This document shows, piece by piece, positions 21,801 through 30,915 of a DNA stretch of 64,000 nucleotides. This DNA comes from Narthecium ossifragum. Lineage: Eukaryota; Streptophyta; Magnoliopsida; Dioscoreales; Nartheciaceae. The stretch lies in assembly GCA_963920575.1 (NCBI GenBank), contig OY986974.1:20068248-20132247 (forward strand), written 5' to 3'. Made by a program: the position numbers and the translations under genes. Numbering within the stretch: position 1 is the stretch's first letter; the number at the start of each line of letters is the position of its first letter. The notes under the pieces were generated by a model that ran no database searches, was not told the DNA's origin, and saw only the letters and a program-made list of their open reading frames with translations.

Positions 21801-22094
21801 GAAAATTCTTAATGTATCCTGCAAGACAGGTAATGGATGTTGTTACTTGGAGAAAAGATTGATGCTTCTGAGAAAGTGAACCGTGAATTTTGCGCTAACC
21901 AAAGCCAAATAAAAATAACAAAAGAAGAATACTTGACAGGAGATTGAGAAGAATAAGATAGGACCTCGATACTTCATGATGTTGAGGAAGGAGACCATGA
22001 CGTTGGAAATGGGTCGGAGGTTGGCTGTTGCCTTCCCCCTCCTCTCCGCGTTCACTATCGTCCTCAGCGCGTCGTTAAGTATCCTCCGCCCCAT
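18894..22094 (-). CDS. RPS15A: Ribosomal protein S15a (uS8 family), plant organellar-type branch, 3 exons
   Basis: Exons are 21965-22094, 21658-21818 and 18894-18992. They total 390 nt and 129 residues, close to the usual 130. All introns are GT-AG: intron 1 is 146 bp (after codon 43 plus one base) and intron 2 is 2665 bp, phase 0. The protein starts MGRRILNDALRTIVNAERRG and has FDPHRVGSITVELQGRV, LPTRQWGYVVITTPNGVLDH and the end GGQVLGYFH. The TRQWGYVVITTP wording separates it from the cytosolic S15a (RQFGYIVLTTSAG) and marks the plant branch linked to mitochondrial ribosomes (recalled knowledge). The start is the ATG at 22094; a GTG nine bases upstream is not needed. uS8 binds small-subunit rRNA. 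All signs point to a working gene. Confidence 0.95.
19469..19494. repeat. Run of 26 G in RPS15A intron 2
   Basis: An unbroken poly-G of 26 bases follows a GGGA-rich lead (19461-19468). On the transcribed strand it is poly-C. Such runs are prone to length errors in sequencing and can form G-quadruplexes on the plus strand. The open frames across it are artefacts encoding poly-Gly or poly-Pro. Confidence 0.9.
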
Positions 22095-22309
22095 CTCCAC
22101 CACTCCCTCTTCCTCTCTCTCGCTCGCTGTTTCTTTCCCTCTGCTGCTACAGCGGCTAGGGGGTAGATGAGTCGAACATTAGCAGCTAAGTCCAGCTCGA
22201 GTTCGGCCCGACGTCCATCAACTCGGCTCGTCAGGCGTGAGAAGGAATCGTCGAGGACGGGATTTGGAGTGGACGGGTGGTGGGCGCCTCGACCGGCGTC
22301 CGGCGGCCG

Positions 22310-22405
22310 TGGGCCGACGAGGGGCGTCGCGGCTGCCGACGGTTGTGGTCGGAGGTTGGGTGGAGGATGCCGCCGCTTGGGTCGTTTGGGCGTCTAGTAG
22401 GGTTT
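22310..22405 (-). promoter_or_regulatory. RPS15A promoter: telo-box and site II-like motif
   Basis: Reading toward the gene, AAACCCTA (22398-22405) and GGCCCA (22310-22315) lie 216-311 bp upstream of the ATG. Telo-boxes (AAACCCTA) combined with site II (TGGGCC/T) elements are well known in plant ribosomal protein promoters. The region is GC-rich. The PIF/Harbinger element begins about 115 bp further upstream. Confidence 0.5.
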
Positions 22406-22438
22406 CACATGGTATAAACACCGCCTTGTTTGGTACCG

Positions 22439-22511
22439 GGATAGTAGCCAAACAGCCGCTTTATGTTGGATTCCTGGATAGTAGCCAAACAGCCGCTTTA
22501 TGTTGGATTCC
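22439..22511. repeat. 38-bp tandem duplication beside the Harbinger element
   Basis: Two copies of a 38-bp unit (GGATAGTAGCCAAACAGCCG...) lie head to tail, ending about ten bases before the left terminus of the DNA transposon. Confidence 0.8.
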
Positions 22512-22520
22512 GGGCCCTTA

Positions 22521-22790
22521 GGGCATGTTTGGTTGCGGAGAGGGCCGGAGGAATGGAAAGTGGAGAGGAAACATGGAGGAATGGAAAGTGGAGAGGAAAC
22601 ATGGAGGAATGAAAAGCTGGTGGAATGTAAAATTGTGGGTTTTAAGTCTGTTTGATTGTTGTGAAATGAGGGTGGGAAAGCAGGATGGAAACTGTTTCCT
22701 TCTGTTTCGTTGCAGTGGAAATGACGGTGAAAAGTGGGTGGGAATCAATTAATTCTGTTTGGTTGCAGTGGAAAGGATGGTGGAATTTTT
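22521..22790. repeat. Subterminal repeats at the left end of the Harbinger element
   Basis: GGAGGAATGGAAAGTGGAGA occurs twice in tandem (from about 22548), followed by looser copies with GTGGAATG, GTGGAAA and GTGGGAA cores. Similar motifs in inverted orientation crowd the right end. Clustered subterminal motifs often bind the transposase; that role is inferred. Confidence 0.6.
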
Positions 22791-22925
22791 TGAAATGACA
22801 AAATCGTCCACCTCAACAGCTATAAAACGGCTAGTTTTAAGGGCATTATGGTAATTTTTTTGAAATGACGAAATTGTCCATATCAACAGCTATAAAACGG
22901 CTAGTTTTAAGGGCATTATGGTCTT
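22785..22925. repeat. 70-bp tandem duplication
   Basis: Two copies, period 70 bp, contain TGAAATGAC, a CAACAGCTATAAAACGGCTA core and GGGCATTATGG. Each carries a TATAAAA, and a third TATAAAT follows at about 22949, so the unit may be part of the promoter for the plus-strand frame at 23033. Confidence 0.75.
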
Positions 22926-23032
22926 TTCCACACGAGCTCCAAACCTTTATAAATTATAGCACCCTTCATTAGTTCATGTGTCTGCATCAACCCTTCCTCT
23001 CCCCACTCATATATTTCTTATTTTTCTTACAG

Positions 23033-23341
23033 ATGGTAAGGCGGCTAGATGAAGAGGCACTCATTGCCTTGGAAGAGGAAGAAGAAGATTGTCGTCTTGC
23101 CCTAGAAGAAGAGGCCATCCGACATCGTCTCCTCCTCCACCAACGTGCTAATACGAACCGGATACTGCGTCGATGCCGCCGTCCAGAATCCTCAGTGATT
23201 GAGCCACCATCGCGTTTTGATGAACACATTTTAGCTCCGACTGTGGCTGACGAGCTCCGACGCCGACTCTTCCTTATTCGCGAGATACGAGTTTATCGCG
23301 AAGAAACCATCCGACCTCGCCGTCTATTTCTTATTCCGTAG
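23033..23341 (+). CDS. Small coiled-coil, Arg/Glu-rich protein inside the Harbinger element, unknown
   Basis: From ATG 23033 this 102-residue frame reads MVRRLDEEALIALEEEEEDC, an acidic helix, then a basic part (RILRRCRR, ELRRRLFLIREIRVYREE) and ends FLIP. It is on the strand opposite to the transposase. About 85 bp upstream there is a TATA-like TATAAATTATAG, and the ATG directly follows TTTTTCTTACAG, a good splice acceptor, so a leader intron is possible. I do not recognise a family. It could be an accessory gene of the transposon or a chance frame. Confidence 0.4.
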   Translation: MVRRLDEEALIALEEEEEDCRLALEEEAIRHRLLLHQRANTNRILRRCRRPESSVIEPPSRFDEHILAPTVADELRRRLFLIREIRVYREETIRPRRLFLIP

Positions 23342-23924
23342 AGTAATGTTTACTTATGGCAGTTTTTAATGTTTAAGTTGCTTTTTGATTGATAGATTGA
23401 AATTGTAAGAATTTGGCTGTTGGCAAATTGAGACTCCAAGTGCTATGTTTTAAATTTTTAAACTGAGTATTTATAAGAATTTGGCTGTTGCAAAAAAAAA
23501 AAAAAAATGGACAGCATTTCCTTTGTATTTATAAGTTGTGGACCCTGTACAAATTTAAGGAATACTCAATCTTTGTATAACAACATTAACAACCCAAATT
23601 GTGTCATTTTACAAGTACAAATTTAAAAACAAATATACAATATATTTCTGAACTTTCAAATTACAAGGTCTTCAGCTTTGTTCTCCTCACTTGTTTCAAT
23701 ATGGACTCAATACTTTGAATTGGATAACAAAAGCCTCAGCTTAATATCATCATAGGCCGTGCCTCATCACTTCCCTTGTGCCTCATCTCCCGTGCAACAA
23801 AATCAATACGAAACCATAGGTTCCAAAGAATACGAAAAAATCAAAGCCAGCATAGCCTCAGAACAGAAGAGGGTTGCCTACGAGAGGGCATCCAAACTCC
23901 ATAGCCGCAGCTAATTTCATCATA

Positions 23925-24628
23925 GGCCAGCAAGAGGGTTGCCTACGAGAGGGCATCCAAACTCAAGGCCAACCGACATAGATAAATCATCATTGCCAAA
24001 TCACAATACATAAACATGTCATCATCATTGCCCTTCAACAAACCGACGTAGATAAAACCAACATCATCATCGCCAAAGATTTCAAAAAAACAATATAAAC
24101 ATGTCATCATCATTGCCCTCAACATACCGGCATAGATAAAACAAAAGGGTTGCCTACAAGAGGGCAGCCAACAAGAGGGTTGCCTACAAAAGGGCAGCCA
24201 ACAAGAGGGTTGCCTACAAGAGGGTAGCCAAACTCAAGGCCAACCGACATAAATAAATCATCATTGCCAAATCACAATACATAAATATGTCATCATCATT
24301 GCCCTTCAACAAACCGACGTAGATAAAACCAACATCATCATCGCCAAAGATTTCAAAAAAACAATATAAACATGTCATCATCATTGCCCTCAACATACCG
24401 GCATAGATAAAACAAAAGGGTTGCCTACAAGAGGGCAGCCAACAAGAGAGTTGCCTACAAAAGGGCAGCCAACAAGAGGGTTGCCTACAAGAGGGCAGCC
24501 AAACTCAAGGCCAACCGACATAGATAAATCATCATTGCCAAATCACAATACATAAACATGTCATCATCATTGCCCTTCAACAAACCGACGTAGATAAAAC
24601 CAACATCATCATCGCCAAAGATTTCAAA
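23925..24628. repeat. Tandem array with 271-bp unit (about 2.6 copies)
   Basis: The same 60-codon minus-strand frame recurs at 23943, 24214 and 24485, exactly 271 bp apart. Within each unit a shorter repeat (GGGTTGCCTACAAGAGGGCA) is itself duplicated two to four times. The unit length is not a multiple of three, so no long frame persists. It lies downstream of the hybrid-binding protein gene within the Harbinger element. Confidence 0.88.
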
Positions 24629-24737
24629 TACATAGCAAGTTAATTGTAACAACAAGACATGCTTCAAACATATGAATTGTACTTGTTTAGCACTACATAC
24701 CATCCCATTAAATGTTTGGATTTAAAACCAAATTTAA

Positions 24738-25073
24738 TCAACTTGTGAAGTGCAGCAGTAGAGTAATCAGAAACATAGTGAGCAGCAAAGCTAAAAGTAC
24801 AAATCCAGCATAGTACCATACGATACCATTTCTGGTAACTTTGGGGCATTTAATTTCGAAGTCATGGGCCTCATAGTCCTTAGTCGTATTCTTGGTTGCT
24901 TCATAGCACACTTTATGACCATTAAAGTGTCGGTCATCAGCCTCATATGCCTCGGCGTTATTCTTGAAGGATTCATAACACGCACCCTTGAATTTGTTGA
25001 CCTGTGCGAAACATTGAGGCCAAGAAGTATAGACCCCAGGCTGACGGCCAGCATAGACAACATAATATTTCAT
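24738..25073 (-). CDS. RNase H1-type hybrid-binding domain protein with C-terminal membrane segment
   Basis: The frame starts at ATG 25073 and has 111 residues. Residues 1-45 match the RNase H1 N-terminal (viroplasmin-type) hybrid-binding fold: YYVVYAGRQPGVYTSWPQC, then QVNKFKGACYESFKNNAEAY, with the conserved Trp-18 and the FKG/SFK basic-aromatic pattern. A charged stretch (45-83) partly echoes this segment (CYEATKNTTKDYEAHD). Residues 84-108 (IVWYYAGFVLLALLLTMFLI...) form one hydrophobic helix with only three residues after it, as in tail-anchored proteins. No RNase H catalytic domain follows. It lies between the Myb-like gene and a tandem array inside the Harbinger element, same strand. 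The family is known to bind RNA:DNA hybrids; the role here is unknown. Confidence 0.75.
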   Translation of the reverse strand: MKYYVVYAGRQPGVYTSWPQCFAQVNKFKGACYESFKNNAEAYEADDRHFNGHKVCYEATKNTTKDYEAHDFEIKCPKVTRNGIVWYYAGFVLLALLLTMFLITLLLHFTS

Positions 25074-25208
25074 GGTTCAAAATCCTGAAATAAGTTAAGC
25101 TTACATCAACCGAAGCATGTCAAAACTCCCAAAATTTAGTTGATGTTCAATACGCATATTCAAAATAGTTAAAATTCAGACAAAATTGTTCAAGTACTAT
25201 AAGGCATC

Positions 25209-26212
25209 CTACGGGTTCGCAGCGAACCAACGCACAAGCCATGCCGCCCGCATTTCCTCATCTCTTCCAATGAAAGCGCGACCCAATACCTCATTCATCA
25301 GGAGATATTCGTACGCCCTATCAAGTTCTTCCTTGGGGAACCCCGGCACTCCCATGACAGCAGCAGAGAGTTTAGCCTCCATGGTCGTCGTATTGGCTGC
25401 CAATGTAGCCGCCATACTAGACATGACGTCTTTCAGCTCCCTCACAACTGACACGAGGGCATCATCCCTATTTTCCCTACGCCTCTTACATGGTGGTTGT
25501 TGTGCCGACCTTGGCAAATTATCGGATGGTTGTGTGCTCAAAGGCGTACTAGGAGGGGTCATGGGTGGTGGCTCATGCACACCCTCCCCCTCTTGCGTAA
25601 CGCCCCCTAGTGGTACGTGAGAATCATCATCGAGGTCGACGTGGTTGTCTTCTTCAACGTTCTGTTCATCAAACGTACTTGTAGCATGGCTCCCAGTAGC
25701 CGATTCATCCCCACAACAAATAATCATAAGGTCAAGGTGATGGATTTGAGTGTTCAAGATTTGCTTCGCTTCAGGATTAGTCTGCAATTGCAACAATTAG
25801 TCAAGGACGTTTCATAGAATGCTTACGCATGGGGAAAAATCAGCTAGCTCGGTTTAACGATTACCGCAATAATATGATCGGCGACGCCTGGGGGGACAGT
25901 AATCATATTTGTTTCAACACTCCACCCTGCTCCGCTGAGCGGAAGAAATAGCTTCGCGAGCTTATACTTCTTTCTAACGTAGTTCATTTTCTCTTTCACA
26001 TTTCTATGGTCGAAATGTGTTCCGAATATTGAATTCACGTGCACAGCAGCGCCGTGGAGCTGAGACTTTTTGAACCCCTTGTCCGTACTGCACTTAAGTC
26101 TCGCCACGTCGGCCATGTATTCTAGCAAGGCCTTTTGCATAGGCAAAGTCCATTTCTTATAAACCACTTTGTCGCTGCTACCTTGTTGAGTAGGATTTTG
26201 TTCCATTTCCAT
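25209..26212 (-). CDS. Harbinger accessory protein with Myb/SANT-like DNA-binding domain, 2 exons
   Basis: Exon 1 is 25865-26212 (116 codons, ATG at 26212) and exon 2 is 25209-25781, joined in phase 0 across an 83-bp GT-AG intron; the product is 306 residues. The N-terminal half is the Myb/SANT-like domain of plant PIF/Harbinger ORF1 proteins: KKWTLPMQKALLEYMADVAR, NSIFGTHFDHRNVKEKMNYV, a GAGW turn. The middle is acidic (EEDNHVDLDDDSHVP) and Pro-rich. PPCKRRRENRDD looks like a nuclear localisation signal. The C-terminus is helical (ELKDVMSSMAATLAANTTTM) and ends WLVRWFAANP. In this superfamily the Myb-like protein binds the transposon ends and helps bring the transposase into the nucleus. No stop or frameshift is visible. 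Confidence 0.88.
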
Positions 26213-26373
26213 ACCGTACTAAGCACATGTAAGGAAAAGAAACATTTAACGAACAACAAATTGATGACTGAAAGCATAATAATAATAGTACTCATGTCTT
26301 ACACGAAAACAAATAGTAGTACTCATACAAACAAGCAAAAGCATAATAGTACTCATACAAACATAACTACAAA

Positions 26374-27714
26374 TCATTCCATCATTGGTGGATGGTTATA
26401 ATCTTCCCACATCAGATTTGCAATTTCATCTCGGAGATTGAGCCACGTAGCTTGGTCTTGACGTTGTTGACGTGTTGTTTGACTACGTGGCATGGGCGGG
26501 GCATCATCATCATTTTCATCGCCAGCAGGAAGTGGTTCACGTGCAACACTATCATTTGGTGTCCTATCGATGATGAAATTATGAAGAAGGCAACATGCGT
26601 GGACTAATTTCACATGTGTCTTCAATGGGAAGAAAGGATGGGACGCTAAGATCTTGAAGCGGTTCTTCAAGAGCCCAAAAGCTCTCTCGATGCCGGAGCG
26701 AAGGGAAGAATGTCGAAAATTGAACAACTCTTTGCAATTCAAGGGTGGGCGGTTACTATACTCCTTGACATGGTATCGTACACCTCTATAAGGTGCGATA
26801 AATCCAGGGCTGGTAGGATAGTCGGCGTCGACAAGGTAGTATTTGCCTATAATTGAAGATAGGATAATGAGGACTACTTGGTACGTGATATTGATATAGT
26901 AGGAACATATAGTTGGTTATTCTGATACCTTCTATTGTTTTCAATCTACACGGTGGAGGACGCTGAAGAGCATCTTTAAGTACTGTATAGTCATTGGCGG
27001 ACCCTTCCCAACCGGCTAGTACATAGGTGAATCGCATGTCCGGGGTGACAGCTGCCAAAACATTTTGTGTGATTCCTTTGCGACCACGAAATCTAAGTGC
27101 TAGTTCCGGTGGGACCGTTGCGTCTATGTGTGTACCCTCGATTAGGCCAATACAGTTCTACGCAAAAAAGACAAAAGGATCATAACGATGTAATGTATTA
27201 TGTTTGGTGGTTGGCAACAATATAATACCTGGAAGTGACGATAGTTAGGGTTCTCGGCTATTTTTGAATGTGTTGCCGACCCGGGTTGACGCATATATTG
27301 CTCGCGGAGCCGACAGACTGCATTCAACACACGGTTGAAGTAACGACTTATCGTCTCACCCGACAAATGGAATTCAGCTCGCATGACGCGATTCTTGGTG
27401 TTGTGCCCGACTATGTGCAAAAATATGCACAACTGTTCCTCGATCGACATGTTCTCCGATTCATCCAACCAGCGATTCGACCTCATTATATATGCTAAGT
27501 CGCCTAGCACATCTAAGTCCATTCTCATATATGAGACACAATAATCGCGTCCCATTCTTGTAACCCTCTCCAAATGTGACCGCCTACCGTCGATTCTAAC
27601 TTGATGCGGGAAATCGGGACTCGACGAATGATACCCTAATCGTTTGTGTACACAAACAATAATGACAACCAATGCAACATGTTGCATCATTGTCATTAGT
27701 GCTCGGTCATCCAT
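26374..27714 (-). CDS. PIF/Harbinger transposase (DDE superfamily), 3 exons
   Basis: Exons are 27229-27714, 26929-27157 and 26374-26846; they splice cleanly (GT-AG) to 395 residues, close to the usual length. The start is ATG 27714. An N-terminal helix-turn-helix region (SGETISRYFNRVL, about 118-130) precedes the nuclease. Catalytic positions by family alignment: first acid in GLIEGTHID (Glu-169, where relatives have Asp), Asp-218 in GSANDYTVL, Glu-292 in SGIERAFGLLKNRF. The first acid is therefore changed from Asp to Glu, which may weaken or abolish strand transfer. Otherwise the protein is complete, ending in an acidic linker and NLMWEDYNHPPMME. It is transcribed in the same direction as the Myb-like gene, 161 bp upstream of it. 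Confidence 0.92.
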
Positions 27715-27924
27715 CTACGTTAAACAAGCACGGACAAATAATTGGAACATACATAAGTTGGGCTCAGGACAAAAATTATGATATAGCAAATTAGAAACAA
27801 TTAATCACATGACACCATGTTTTGCAATTCCATAAACAGAAATAGGGCTGAGAAACTAAAGGAAGCAATCACATGCCACCCTTTGGCTTAATCCATAAAA
27901 GCACACAATTAACAAGCTAAATTT

Positions 27925-28760
27925 AATAAAGCAAACCGAATGGAATCCAAGAAGAGCAACAACACCCCCATCGAATAGGGCTCAGATATAGGTAGAGCAA
28001 CAACAAAGCCAGCAGCATAGGGCTCAGAAGCTATAGCCAAGTTAGAACAACACAAACAAAGCAAACCGAATGAAATCCAAGAAGAGCAACAAAAATATGC
28101 AATCGAATAGGGCTCAGATATAGGTAGAGCAACAACAAAGCCAGCAGCATAGGGCTCAGAAACATCAGCCAAGTTAGAACAACACAAACAAAGCAAACCG
28201 AATGAAATCCAAGAAGAGCAACAAAAATATGCAATCGAATAGGGCTCAGATATAGGTAGAGCAACAACAAAGCCAGCAGCATAGGGCTCAGAAACATCAG
28301 CCAAGTTAGAACAACACAAACAAAGCAAACCGAATGAAATCCAAGAAGAGCAACAGAAATATGCAACCGAATAGGGCTCAGATATAGGTAGATCAACAAC
28401 AAAGCCAGCAGCATAGGGCTCATAAGCTATAGCCAAGTTAGAACAACACAAACAAAGCAAACCGAATGGAATCCAAGAAGAGCAACAAAAATATGCAACC
28501 GAATAGGGCTCAGATATAGGTAGAGCAACAACAAAGCCAGCAGCATAGGGCTCAGAAACATCAGCCAAGTTAGAACAACACAAACAAAGCAAACCGAATG
28601 AAATCCAAGAAGAGCAACAAAAATATGCAATCGAATAGGGCTCAGATATAGGTAGAGCAACAACAAAGCCAGCAGCATAGGGCTCAGAAACTTCAGAAAA
28701 AGAGCAAACCGAATGAAATCCAAGAAAAGCAACAACACCCAAATCGAATAGGGCTCAGAG
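27925..28760. repeat. Tandem array with 132-bp unit (about 6 copies)
   Basis: GCAAACCGAATG starts units at 27931, 28061, 28193 and then about every 132 bp to 28703. Copies differ by only a few bases. As 132 is divisible by three, one minus-strand frame stays open for 277 codons (27909-28742), repeating 44 residues with SEPYAAGFVVALPISEPYS. The array lies in the leader of the transposase gene. Confidence 0.9.
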
Positions 28761-28828
28761 GCAATACATCATGGGGGATCAGAGGCAAATAAGGGATCAG
28801 AAGGGTCTTCGCAAACATACCGGACAGA

Positions 28829-29300
28829 GCAACCAAACCCTCAAGCCTTCGCGCCGTCGAGGAGTGGAGGGAGAGCCGGGAGCTGCGGGCCGTAGGGGAG
28901 AGGTTGGAGAGAGAGCAACCAAGGCCTAGCCGGGAGAAAGAGAGCAGCCACCCACCGGCCACCACCAGCAAACCCTAGGCGGGAGAGGAGAGCAACCAAA
29001 CCCTCAAGCCCTCGCGCCGTCGAGGAGGGGAGGGAGAGCCGCCATTTCCATACCGTAGGGGAGAGGATGGAGAGAGTGCAACAAAGGCCTAGCCGGGAGA
29101 AAGAGAGCAGCCACCCACCGGCCACCACGAGCAAACCCTAGCCGGGAGAGGAGAGCAACCAAACCCTCAAGCCCTCGCGCCGTCGAGGAGGGGAGGGAGA
29201 GCCGGGAGATGCGGGCCGTAGGGGAGAGGGGAGAGGATGGAGAGAGAGCAACCAAGGCGGCGGGAGAAAGAGAGCAGCCACCCACGGGAGAAAGAGCAAA
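28829..29300. repeat. Tandem array with 163-bp GC-rich unit (3 copies)
   Basis: AACCAAACCCTCAAGCC recurs at 28831, 28994 and 29157, a period of 163 bp. The third copy has a small internal deletion near 29250. The sequence is purine-rich (GGGAGAGGAG, GGAGAAAGAGAGCAGCC) and lies between the right inverted repeat and the 132-bp array, probably around the transposase promoter and leader. Confidence 0.88.
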
Positions 29301-29369
29301 CCCTAGGCGAGAGAGGAGAGCATCGGGGAGAACGGGAGAGTGTCGGGCTGGGGGAGGAAATAAAAGGTG

Positions 29370-29586
29370 GAATGGGAACTTAAAAAGTTCCCATTCCACC
29401 CGGTTTTAATGTTTCCACCAGTATTTTGGGTGGAAACATTTGGGTGGAATGTGGGCTTTTGGGTGGAATGGTGAAAATGTTTCCACCGTTTTCCACCCCA
29501 ACCAAACATAAGGAATATGGGTGGAATGGTGGAAACATTTCCATTCCACCATTCCACCAGCTTTTCCACTACAACCAAACATGCCC
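29370..29586. repeat. Right subterminal repeats and inverted repeat of the Harbinger element
   Basis: Many copies of GGTGGAATGG and its complement CCATTCCACC occur, including a hairpin around 29370-29401 (GGTGGAATGGGAACTT facing AAGTTCCCATTCCACC). The segment ends with the 15-bp inverted repeat at 29572-29586. It mirrors the left end and probably contains transposase or Myb-protein binding sites. Confidence 0.75.
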
Positions 29587-29589
29587 TAA

Positions 29590-30840
29590 AGTGGAATTTC
29601 TAACCCGGGATAGCAACTATCCCGACTTCCAGCATCATATCCCGGGATTGGCATAAACATTCTCATGCACACACGTTCTCCATCATCACCAACCCGATCC
29701 AGCCTCCCAACCTGCAGCCGGCCAGATCTAGAGGAGATCCAACCACTGCAACCGCCCTTCGCCGGCCCCGTCCATCTCCGCAGACCCCTATCGCCTCCGA
29801 TGTCCTCTCCGGCAACCAACAGCACCACCACTCTCTCTCCCTCTCTCCCTCCATCTCTCCCATCCAACACCCCACCAACCCAACCCCGATCCACCTTCTC
29901 CCTCGTCACCAACCTGATCCAGCCTCCCAACTTCTAACCAGCCAGATCCAGAGGAGATCCAACCGCTGCCCTTTGCCCATCGCCAACGTTGATCTCGCAG
30001 TCATCGCTCGCTCCTCCAACCTTCATTTTTTGGAATGCTTGCATGGTTTCCATCTTCACAAACCCACCAACCCCGATCCATCCAGTAGGCGGATCATCAC
30101 AAACCCACCAACCCCGTCCATCTCTGGCGACCCTCGTCACCTTCGGCGTTCTCAAGCGCATCACCATTGCCGACGTCGATCTCGTAGTCATTGCCTGATA
30201 CCTCCCCTCCTTCCATGAGCTTTCTGCCATCATGTTACGATGGCTTCGGCACCACCGGTCTCGCTGTCCTCGCTCTGAACTACAAGGTAAAAACTAATCC
30301 AGAGGCGGATTGTTCGATTTGGTCATTGTAGAGATTTTTGAATTTTCTTGTTTCAGTCCGTTCTCGCTTTGGTGGTGGAAATGGTTTCAATTCCATGTCG
30401 GGCACTGGATCTGATCGAGGATGATGTTGAGGATGACTGCGTGCAGTGCCTGGTGAACTGCAAGTAAACCCCTTCTTTCGCCGCCCCCCTTCTCTCTTTC
30501 CCGTCATCATCGCAACCTCCATGCGTCCTCACATCCACTTTTACGCCTCTCCGACCTCCCGTGATGTCCCTGCCTTGGCGCCAACCTAGCGGATCCCGCG
30601 CCATCCCCATCGGCACCGCTGGCGGCGCTCCTTCCCGGACCGATTTGAGGCTTGAATTCGTCACTCGTCCTCCCCTTGCCTGGTGAATTTCTTGCATAAT
30701 TTCGCTTTCCGCATTGTTCTTCTTTACAATTGATTCTGAAACTTTGAGATGAATGTTGAAATGAATGTTTCATGGTTAGTTAAATTACAATTGATTCTGA
30801 AACTGTGTTAATGCATGTAGAAAGCAAGTATACATGCATG
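29590..30840 (+). other. Flank between the two Harbinger elements; local duplication, no firm gene
   Basis: CT/CA-rich sequence. A block with CCCGATCCAGCCTCCCAAC and CCAGATC(T/C)AGAGGAGATC appears twice (about 29693-29742 and 29908-29963). Around 30238-30466 a plus-strand frame reads YDGFGTTGLAVLALNYK, reaches a donor AAG/GTAAAA, and after TTGTTTCAG continues SVLALVVEMVSIPCRALDLI...CLVNCK then stops. This looks like two short exons, but I do not recognise the protein. The stretch may be the 5' leader of the following decayed element or a captured fragment. Confidence 0.4.
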
Positions 30841-30915
30841 TGAATGTGGGATGATTGTAACATTTGCATTTTCACATTCTATTTTTCTGTCGTTTATTTA
30901 AATTGCGTTAGAAAT

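Larger units (their letters stand above)
22521..29586 (-). mobile_element. PIF/Harbinger DNA transposon, 7.1 kb, coding-intact
   Basis: The ends are a perfect 15-bp inverted repeat: GGGCATGTTTGGTTG (22521-22535) and CAACCAAACATGCCC (29572-29586). They are flanked by TTA on the left and TAA on the right, matching the TWA target of this superfamily, although the two copies are not identical. Subterminal GGAATGG/CCATTCC motifs cluster at both ends. On the minus strand, in order: tandem arrays (163 bp, then 132 bp), transposase, Myb-like protein, a small hybrid-binding/membrane protein, and a third tandem array (271 bp). One short frame runs the other way (23033-23341). Both main genes have clean splice sites and no stops. 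Confidence 0.9.

Noticed and set aside
21843..22103. Start of RPS15A at 22103 and continuous frame through intron 1
   Set aside because: The codon at 22103 is GTG, and the in-frame tail after MKYRG is intron; a clean GT-AG intron restores the conserved protein.
24738..25073. Old caulimovirus-like insertion, since the domain is also called viroplasmin-type
   Set aside because: The same fold is the N-terminal domain of cellular RNase H1; no viral coat, movement or polymerase text is nearby and the frame lies inside a DNA transposon.
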